Part shown: positions 27,819-34,547 of the stretch, one piece after another
How the letters are laid out: each line of letters starts with the position of its first letter
Numbering within the stretch: the first letter of the stretch is position 1
NCBI GenBank assembly: GCA_002770755.1
Contig: PCQY01000032.1
Location: 18,344-52,890, forward strand
Source of the DNA: a candidate division WWE3 bacterium CG23_combo_of_CG06-09_8_20_14_all_40_14
Lineage (GTDB): Bacteria > Patescibacteriota > WWE3 > CG2-30-40-12
Length of the DNA: 34,547 nucleotides
Direction of reading: 5' to 3'
Notes under the pieces: model-generated
Seen by the model: only the letters and a program-made list of their open reading frames with translations
Databases searched by the model: none
What the model was told of the DNA's origin: nothing
Program-made: the position numbers and the translations under genes

Positions 27819-29006
27819 TTATTTCAAAACTTCTAAACCAACCATCCCCAAAGAAACGGGAACAACATTTCTTAAATCTTTTAAGTACCCGTTAGGGTCC
27901 TCTATATTTTGAAAGTCTTTCAGAGTTACTATTTCTGCCTCCGGGACAGATTTAAACGGAAAATTCTCATACCATTTTCTTTCCTTTAGTATTTTTACAA
28001 GGTCATAAGTCAGCCCCCCTCCCCCGAATATAAGAATTTTTGGCGGAAACACTTTTATACCATCAAAATTTTCCAAAACGGTTTCTATACCCAAAAGCCA
28101 ATAATTTAAAACTTTAGAGGTGATTTCTTTTATCTGCTCTGCCCCTAATGTTCCTTCCTCGTAAGCGATTTTCTTTTTCTCCGCTTCGCTTATTTCCACA
28201 TCCAAGATGGAAGCTATTTCTTTAGTAAGCTGGCTGCCGCCAAAGTCTAAAGTTTTAGTGGAAACAATTCCGCCTCCATAACAAATACCAACATCTGTTT
28301 TATCCCCCCCAAAATCTACTAAAATAGCATTAAGAGCTTTGTAATTTGGGCTTAGGAATTTAGACAGCGCATACATTTGGGAACTTGCCGCCGTAAAATT
28401 AACTTTTAGTTTCTTGCAAAGCTCCGCTAAAAAAGACAAAGTATCTTTTTCAGCAAACGAAGTAAAAAGGCCTATTTCTAAATACTTGCTAGATTTATCA
28501 AGAACATCCTCTACCAAAACGCCGTCAATTCTGGAAGATATTATGCCCGAATTAACCATAGTTAATTCTCTATCCTCTAAACCAACCCTGGAAGTTTGGA
28601 TTCGTTCCGCTTCAATAAAAGCCAGCTCTTGGATTCTTTTTATTATATCTCTCAGTTCTCCCTTAGAGACCCTTTCCTCCGGGTTCTGTCTTTTTACTTT
28701 TACCGTTGTGGCAAATCCAAACACGGTTTCCCCAGAAAGGCCAAAAATAACATTCTGCCCTTCAACAATATAATCTTTAAGAATAGATGAAATTGCTCCC
28801 AAGTCGGTGAACATCCCCAAATTCACCGCATCTTTGGGAGTATTTACAGTAGAAAGATTTTCAAGAAGCAAACGGTTGTCGGGCAAAAAGAAGAATTTGC
28901 TTATTTTTATTAAAGAGGAGCCTAAATCTATAGCCAAGAAACTCTTATCGGGTTTTTTCCTTATTAAGGACAAGGGATTAAACATACTAAATAAAGTATA
29001 GAACAA
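27819..29006 (-). CDS. pilM: PilM-like (FtsA/actin-fold) type IV pilus assembly protein
   Basis: SFLAIDLGSSLIKISKFF, NAILVDFGGDKTDVGICYGGGIVSTKTLDFGGSQLTKEI, KILIFGGGGLTYDL. Confidence 0.78.
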   Translation of the reverse strand: MFYTLFSMFNPLSLIRKKPDKSFLAIDLGSSLIKISKFFFLPDNRLLLENLSTVNTPKDAVNLGMFTDLGAISSILKDYIVEGQNVIFGLSGETVFGFATTVKVKRQNPEERVSKGELRDIIKRIQELAFIEAERIQTSRVGLEDRELTMVNSGIISSRIDGVLVEDVLDKSSKYLEIGLFTSFAEKDTLSFLAELCKKLKVNFTAASSQMYALSKFLSPNYKALNAILVDFGGDKTDVGICYGGGIVSTKTLDFGGSQLTKEIASILDVEISEAEKKKIAYEEGTLGAEQIKEITSKVLNYWLLGIETVLENFDGIKVFPPKILIFGGGGLTYDLVKILKERKWYENFPFKSVPEAEIVTLKDFQNIEDPNGYLKDLRNVVPVSLGMVGLEVLK

Positions 29007-29019
29007 AAACCCCCCTTTG

Positions 29020-30735
29020 TCATCTATTCAATTCAACACAATAAGTTTTCTCTAAAATTACTTCGCCTTCCTTATATTTAAAAATATTAAGATTACCTCC
29101 TACCCAAATCTTCCATTTTTTTCTATCAGGAGAAACCGTTACAAAAAAGTTTATTTTTTCTATTGGCAAATTTTTTAAATTTGTGTTTTCGTTTGACACC
29201 CAGAAACTAACACTTAGCAACAGAGGCAACTCCTTATTTTTAGGAGAAATTTCCTCAAGCAAATTATCAAGCGCTTGTCTAAAATGTAAATTAGATTTAT
29301 AAAAATTCAATTTTTCTATATCCGAAACAACTTCCGGCAATTTATAAGAACCCTTATTTTCTGTAAGATCTAAATATTTTTTCGGGTAGCAAGCAATAAT
29401 ATCAACATATTTTCTGGGCTGACCACGACCAGTGCCAGCTTGAGGAAATATTGCCCTGTCCCCTTGGGCTCCGGGGTAACTCAAGGAAATAATATCAAAA
29501 CCATTCTTCCTTAAAACTTGATGAGCAACAATATAAGTAATGTCGTCCTCCTCAATAAAATCCCTTTCCTTCACTTTTGTTGCTTTTATGTTTGAGTTTT
29601 CTCCAAAAATGTTTTGAGTAATATCCCACCCTAAAACAATTTTGGTTTTCCCCCTTTTGTTTTGGATTAGCAACTTACTAGAATTAGAAAATATCGCAAG
29701 CAATGCCTTATTGAATAAATTTAGATTATCAGAAACAAATTTTGTAATATTTATCTCTTTTGAAACTAATTTAGGTGACAGGTACCCTTGTGTTTTTAAA
29801 AAAGTGGTAAAGTTGCCACCCATATCTAAACTGGTTCCCTCTATAAAAGCATTCAAGTAATCTAAATCATTTTTTAACTTATTTTTCTCAAAAACCCTGT
29901 CCCCACGGGATGGAAAAACTATTCTTGATATTATCTCCTCATTATATCTACATTTGTAATACCAAATCATACCTCTCTCCGGGTCCATTGCATGCCCCAT
30001 ACGATTAAGTTTAAAAAGAAAAGCATTCTCTTTTTTTAGCCATTTCAGCCTGGAGCTTCTAAAACTAGAATGATCGGCTAAAAGAGTAAATTTTTCAAGT
30101 CTTTCGAGCCATTCTACTAAATATTTATTTTTTATTTGGGGCAGAATAATTTTAGAAAGTCCCTGTTTCTTTACATCTTTATAATTTTCCGAAACAACTT
30201 TAATTGTTTTAACTATTAAATAATCAAAATTCGCTATATTTGGCGGACACGAAAGGTATTCAGGATTTCTCTCTACGAGACTTGGCGTTTCCATCGGCCA
30301 CTCAAAATGGAATGCTGGTAAGTTAAATCTTTTAAAGATCAAAGCATAGGGTTCAAAGGTATCAAAACCGATATTACCGCCATGTCTACTCTGCGATTCT
30401 TTAAATGGTGAAATCCTTACATAAAAACATTTTCCCGCTACCGCTCCAAGATAACCATCAAACCTTTGCAACTCGTGATCCTCCGTTGTTACAGCTTCAG
30501 AAAATTCTATTACAAACAGAGGTATTTCCTCAGTACCTACTACACAGGAAATCATTATATCCGGATTTTTAAATTTTAGTATTTTAGAAATTAAAGACCC
30601 GTCAATGTACCCCTTTCCTTTAGAAAGATAAACAAGTTTTAGTCCTATATCAGGAAAACTATTTTTAATAATTGGTTTAATGTAATGATTTGCCTGCTCG
30701 TATGATTCGTAATATATTCTTATTTCTCTGTTCAT
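29020..30735 (-). CDS. Uncharacterised 571-aa protein; candidate restriction endonuclease
   Basis: 2-nt gap from two DNA methyltransferases on the same strand; possible PD...E-type core KFKNPDIMISCVVGTEEIPLFVIEFSEAV; no other function recognised. Confidence 0.5.
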   Translation of the reverse strand: MNREIRIYYESYEQANHYIKPIIKNSFPDIGLKLVYLSKGKGYIDGSLISKILKFKNPDIMISCVVGTEEIPLFVIEFSEAVTTEDHELQRFDGYLGAVAGKCFYVRISPFKESQSRHGGNIGFDTFEPYALIFKRFNLPAFHFEWPMETPSLVERNPEYLSCPPNIANFDYLIVKTIKVVSENYKDVKKQGLSKIILPQIKNKYLVEWLERLEKFTLLADHSSFRSSRLKWLKKENAFLFKLNRMGHAMDPERGMIWYYKCRYNEEIISRIVFPSRGDRVFEKNKLKNDLDYLNAFIEGTSLDMGGNFTTFLKTQGYLSPKLVSKEINITKFVSDNLNLFNKALLAIFSNSSKLLIQNKRGKTKIVLGWDITQNIFGENSNIKATKVKERDFIEEDDITYIVAHQVLRKNGFDIISLSYPGAQGDRAIFPQAGTGRGQPRKYVDIIACYPKKYLDLTENKGSYKLPEVVSDIEKLNFYKSNLHFRQALDNLLEEISPKNKELPLLLSVSFWVSNENTNLKNLPIEKINFFVTVSPDRKKWKIWVGGNLNIFKYKEGEVILEKTYCVELNR

Positions 30736-30737
30736 AA

Positions 30738-31859
30738 TTATTTCTTCAGTAAAATTAAATGCTCCTTTTTTTCAAGAGCAGAGGCAAAACTTGGATTAAA
30801 TGCTCTAGAATGTCTTGAAAGTGGCACCGATACCCCATCTATATATTTCAAACCAATCTCACCAGAAAGTCTTTTAATAATCTCATCCATCTTTATTATT
30901 TTTTTATTTATTACAGAATCTCCAATAATAATGAAAATATTTTTGTGCTCTCTAATTATTCTTCTCATCTCTAAAAGACATTTTTTGATATCCTCCTCCC
31001 ATTTTTTAGGACTTTCTTTAAGTGAAGAAAACTCTCGTCTTGAGCCAATCTCATTTAATTGCGCGAATTTAATATCCATATCTAACCAATACTTCCTATG
31101 CTTATGATATAAGTAATAGTCATAAGTATTTGCATACGGAGGAGATGTAATTATTATATCAACAAAATCATCTTTGATTGCAGATAGATTTCGACTATCT
31201 AACTGTAAAATTTTAACATCTATTTTTTTATTTTTAGTCTTTTCAAAAAAATCCAAATGCGCTCTTTTAATTTCCTCAGCTTTCTCAATAAACATTTTTA
31301 TTGTTTCATAATCTTTTAATCTCTTCTCTATCGCCACATACCTTGTATCGCTTTCTTGGTTTGAAACTTTAACAATTATTGATGACAATACTATCAATAG
31401 CAAATCTCTTAAATCCTGCTCCTTAATTCTTAAAATATTTTCTTTAAGAAATGAAAGCTCCCTAACAACATTCTCCTGAAACCAATGCTCAATACTTTTA
31501 TAATAATACTCCTTAACCACATCCGTTTTTTTATAATGTTCTAACAGATAAGTAAGCAAAATATCAATTTTATTCAACAGTTTTTTATCTAGCGGTTTTC
31601 CCTTAACTTTGGACAAAAGACATGAGAGAGGATTTATATCATTCCCTATAGAGGAATATCCTAAAAGGGTAGCTTCCAGCAATGTTGTACCAGAACCAAC
31701 AAACGGGTCGCAGATTACATCCCCTTTATTAGCATATCTTTTAATTATCTCCCTTGGAATAAAAGCAGGAAATTTACAAGGGTAGGCATGAAAGGAATGA
31801 AGCGGATGATCTAGTCCTTTTCTCTCGTGATTAAATATTTCTAATAAATTATTACCCAT
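30738..31859 (-). CDS. DNA methyltransferase, TSPPY type (probable N4-cytosine)
   Basis: GDVICDPFVGSGTTLLEATLLGYSSIGNDINP (motif I) followed by DIIITSPPYANTYDYYLYH (motif IV). Confidence 0.87.
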   Translation of the reverse strand: MGNNLLEIFNHERKGLDHPLHSFHAYPCKFPAFIPREIIKRYANKGDVICDPFVGSGTTLLEATLLGYSSIGNDINPLSCLLSKVKGKPLDKKLLNKIDILLTYLLEHYKKTDVVKEYYYKSIEHWFQENVVRELSFLKENILRIKEQDLRDLLLIVLSSIIVKVSNQESDTRYVAIEKRLKDYETIKMFIEKAEEIKRAHLDFFEKTKNKKIDVKILQLDSRNLSAIKDDFVDIIITSPPYANTYDYYLYHKHRKYWLDMDIKFAQLNEIGSRREFSSLKESPKKWEEDIKKCLLEMRRIIREHKNIFIIIGDSVINKKIIKMDEIIKRLSGEIGLKYIDGVSVPLSRHSRAFNPSFASALEKKEHLILLKK

Positions 31860-32727
31860 TGTAGTAGGGCTTACGAAGAATTACAATAAATGAACAGTTT
31901 TGATTTGTATAGAAAACACTGGGATATCCTAAAAGCACCAGCCTCCTTTGGAAATTTTGATTCCAAATAATCAAATCGTGGTAATACCACCCTGCTTCTT
32001 TACCAACACTCGCTAGATCAGAATGGAAATCTATGTAAGGGATTTTATTTTTTGTATCCCTATAATCTTTTACCACCCAAACACTATACCCACCTATTTT
32101 TGTTACCTGCAAATTGTCTATCAATATCTTTTTGACCTCTTTGAGAAAGTCGGGGTAATCTAAATTACCAAAATCTTCTGCCTTTTGGCTATATTGTTTT
32201 ACAGTTGAATTGTTGGCATATTTTATTAAGGATGTTTTATGCACTTTCTGCCTATCTTTCAATGACCGTTGAATAAAGTTCGCGTAGGGTGGCGATGTGA
32301 ATGTTAGTTGGATAGAAGACTCCTTCAAATACTTTTTAAGATTTCTACAATCGTCATTGTAAATAACATGGAATAACTTACCTCCTTCTTTGTCAAAAAA
32401 ATTGGCTTTCTCCCGCTTCAAAACACCATTCGCAATTGTGAAAAATTTTTCATCCAGCTCTATACCTATTCCAGAACGCCTCTGCCTATATGCGCTTGTA
32501 ACAGTGGTCCCAACCCCAACAAATGGGTCAAAAACAATATCCCCTTCATTAGAGTACATTCTGATTATTCTATCCGCTAAAGCAATAGGATAGGTTGCTC
32601 CATGTTCTTTTTGATAAGGCTCCCGTGGAGAACTAACATCATCCCAAACATTTTTACTTAAAGATGCCCATTCTGTTGGCGTTAGACCATTAAAAGATTT
32701 TTTATCTCTTTCATTAATATCTTTCAT
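31852..32727 (-). CDS. DNA methyltransferase, TSPPY type (probable N4-cytosine)
   Basis: GDIVFDPFVGVGTTVTSAYRQRRSGIGIELDEKF (motif I) then LTFTSPPYANFIQ (motif IV); 8-nt overlap with the next methyltransferase. Confidence 0.87.
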   Translation of the reverse strand: MKDINERDKKSFNGLTPTEWASLSKNVWDDVSSPREPYQKEHGATYPIALADRIIRMYSNEGDIVFDPFVGVGTTVTSAYRQRRSGIGIELDEKFFTIANGVLKREKANFFDKEGGKLFHVIYNDDCRNLKKYLKESSIQLTFTSPPYANFIQRSLKDRQKVHKTSLIKYANNSTVKQYSQKAEDFGNLDYPDFLKEVKKILIDNLQVTKIGGYSVWVVKDYRDTKNKIPYIDFHSDLASVGKEAGWYYHDLIIWNQNFQRRLVLLGYPSVFYTNQNCSFIVILRKPYYNG

Positions 32728-32745
32728 AATTTTGCATTCTACCCC

Positions 32746-34494
32746 CTATTCAAGTACCGCTTTTATTCTTTTAACATTACTCCCCACCGATTCCTGTTTA
32801 ATTATCTTAAACTTTCCCAACTCTTTTGTATTTTTAATGTGGGGGCCGGCGCAAAGCTCTTTTGAAAAATCCCCAATGCTGTAAACATTAACCCTATTCC
32901 CATATTTCTCGCCAAAAAATGCAAGCGCTCCTTCCTTCTGCGCTTTTTCAAGGGACATTTCTTCGCATTTAACGGCTACATTGCTCTTAATAATTTCATT
33001 AACTATTTTTTCAACTTCAAGCAATTCCGCATCCGTAAGTTTTCTATTAAACGAGAAATCAAACCTTAATCTTTCGGAAGTGATGTTACTGCCTTTTTGC
33101 GAAATGTTTGCGCGCAAGACTTTTCTTAGAACTGCGTGAAGGATATGCGTCGCGGTATGCAGTTTTTTTGTCTCCTCGCTTTTATCGGCAAGCCCGCCTT
33201 TAAACAACCCTTTGGAAAACTTCTGCGAGGATTTTATATGCTCGCTTTTCCGCTCTAAAAAACCTTTCTTGTCCACGCCTTTAATAAAACCCTTTTGGCG
33301 GACAAGCTCGTCCGTTACCTCAACAGGAAATCCATAGGACTCGTACAGCAAAAATGCTTTCTCTCCCGAAAATACAGCTCCAGAATTTTCTTTAGCCATT
33401 TTATCCAAAACCCTAAAACCCTTGCCTAACGCTAACGAGAACTTTTCCAGCTCCTCCTTTACTGTAGTGTGGACAAGATTTGATTGACGAAATTTTTCTA
33501 GCGAGGCCATCCCGGCAAGAGTGAACATTTTAACTGCAAATCGCCTAATAAGCCTTCGCAGAACATACCCTTGGTCCCTGTTGGAAGGAACAACTCCAGA
33601 CTCTATCAAAAATTCCGCAGCTCTTATATGGTCTGCCATTATTCTCATCGCTGGTACATTTGCGTTTTCGGAATAATTTTTACCTGTGAAACTCTCAATT
33701 TTCTGTATTATTTCCTGAAACACATCTATCTTGAAAATATCGGCGGTATTATTAACAGCCGCAGTAATCCTTTCAAGTCCTCCGCCAAAATCTACATTGC
33801 TTTGGGGTAATTTAGTAAACATCCCATCCCCCTTTTTTACATATTCCATAAAAACGGAGTTTCCAATTTCCATAAATCTTCCGCAATCACAGTTTGGATG
33901 GCAGGTCTTGCCAAAAGCGGGATTGTGAGAAATGCCAAAGTCGTAAAAAACTTCGGAATCGGTGCCGCCTATTTCCCCCACGGGCATTTCCTGAGGCGCT
34001 CCGCAACGACTCCACCAATTTTTTTCAACGGAATAACCGTAAATATGGTCATCCGAAACTCCTAACTTTCTCCATGTTAATATAACTTCTTCATCTTTCG
34101 GAATGGATTTGCTTCCATTAAAGTATGTTACAAAAAGTTTTTCCTTTTTAAGACCAAGTTCTTTAGTTAAAAATTCAAAAAAGTATCCGAGCTGTTCTTT
34201 CTTAAAATAGTCGCCTAAAGACCAGTTGCCCAGCATTTCAAAAAAAGTGGTATGGCTGGTATCGCCCACAAGTTCAATATCCCCAAGACGGATGCTGGGC
34301 TGGGAATTAACCAGCCGTTTTCCCAAAGGATGAGGTTTGCCCATTAAATAAGGAATGAGGGGCTGCATACCAGACGATGTAAATAAAGTTGTGGGGTCGT
34401 CTTTGGGAACAATAGAAGCAGGGGGAACAATTTTATGATTTTTCCCCACAAAAAAGTTTATGTATTTTTCCCGAACCTCGGATACGGCAGCCAT
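32746..34494 (-). CDS. alaS: Alanyl-tRNA synthetase, short form (582 aa) lacking C-Ala
   Basis: YINFFVGKNHKIVPPASIVPKDDPTTLFTSSGMQP; editing-domain HTATHILH and CAGPH; ends shortly after the editing domain (VGSNVKRIKAVLE-stop). Confidence 0.95.
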   Translation of the reverse strand: MAAVSEVREKYINFFVGKNHKIVPPASIVPKDDPTTLFTSSGMQPLIPYLMGKPHPLGKRLVNSQPSIRLGDIELVGDTSHTTFFEMLGNWSLGDYFKKEQLGYFFEFLTKELGLKKEKLFVTYFNGSKSIPKDEEVILTWRKLGVSDDHIYGYSVEKNWWSRCGAPQEMPVGEIGGTDSEVFYDFGISHNPAFGKTCHPNCDCGRFMEIGNSVFMEYVKKGDGMFTKLPQSNVDFGGGLERITAAVNNTADIFKIDVFQEIIQKIESFTGKNYSENANVPAMRIMADHIRAAEFLIESGVVPSNRDQGYVLRRLIRRFAVKMFTLAGMASLEKFRQSNLVHTTVKEELEKFSLALGKGFRVLDKMAKENSGAVFSGEKAFLLYESYGFPVEVTDELVRQKGFIKGVDKKGFLERKSEHIKSSQKFSKGLFKGGLADKSEETKKLHTATHILHAVLRKVLRANISQKGSNITSERLRFDFSFNRKLTDAELLEVEKIVNEIIKSNVAVKCEEMSLEKAQKEGALAFFGEKYGNRVNVYSIGDFSKELCAGPHIKNTKELGKFKIIKQESVGSNVKRIKAVLE

Positions 34495-34547
34495 AATTGA
34501 ATTTTAACACATCCACAATTTTTGCCGAACCGAAAACTTTCTCACGC

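Noticed and set aside
27819-29006. FtsA annotation
   Set aside because: The actin-like fold fits, but the next-door TM protein and sequence flavour favour PilM.
1-34547. CRISPR array
   Set aside because: No regularly spaced direct repeats and no Cas-like ORF seen.
1-34547. tRNA/rRNA genes
   Set aside because: No tRNA-like acceptor/T-arm pattern or rRNA signature recognised by eye; not excluded computationally.

Overview
The window looks like a chromosomal segment from a small-genome, CPR/Patescibacteria-like bacterium. That lineage call is inference from gene content: short AlaRS without a C-Ala domain, compact overlapping genes, lamin-tail-domain secreted proteins, archaeal-type class I aldolase. 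A long minus-strand housekeeping backbone carries ftsE-ftsX, an EnvC-like M23 protein, tsaE, prfB, ftsK, a rodZ-like gene, mltG, ruvX, pilM and alaS, with pgk on the plus strand. Two accessory blocks interrupt it. Island 1 (~8.87-16.65 kb, plus strand against the trend) holds a DUF433/DUF5615 toxin-antitoxin pair whose toxin has an in-frame TAG, a RadC-DNA adenine methyltransferase fusion, an AlwI-like restriction endonuclease, a beta-class methyltransferase, and a GmrSD-like DUF262/DUF1524 protein. Island 2 (~29.0-32.7 kb) holds two TSPPY-type methyltransferases and a 571-aa protein that may be an unrecognised restriction endonuclease. The main second-look items are: (i) the RadC-Dam fusion inside a type IIS-like R-M operon; (ii) a circularly permuted M23/LytM domain directly downstream of ftsEX; (iii) strong GATC depletion in the backbone but not in island 1 (manual count); (iv) a TsaE-TsaB(N-lobe) fusion; (v) the unidentified island 2 nuclease candidate; (vi) inverted repeats at the island and TA-cassette edges. 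All calls come from reading the sequence; no database search was run.
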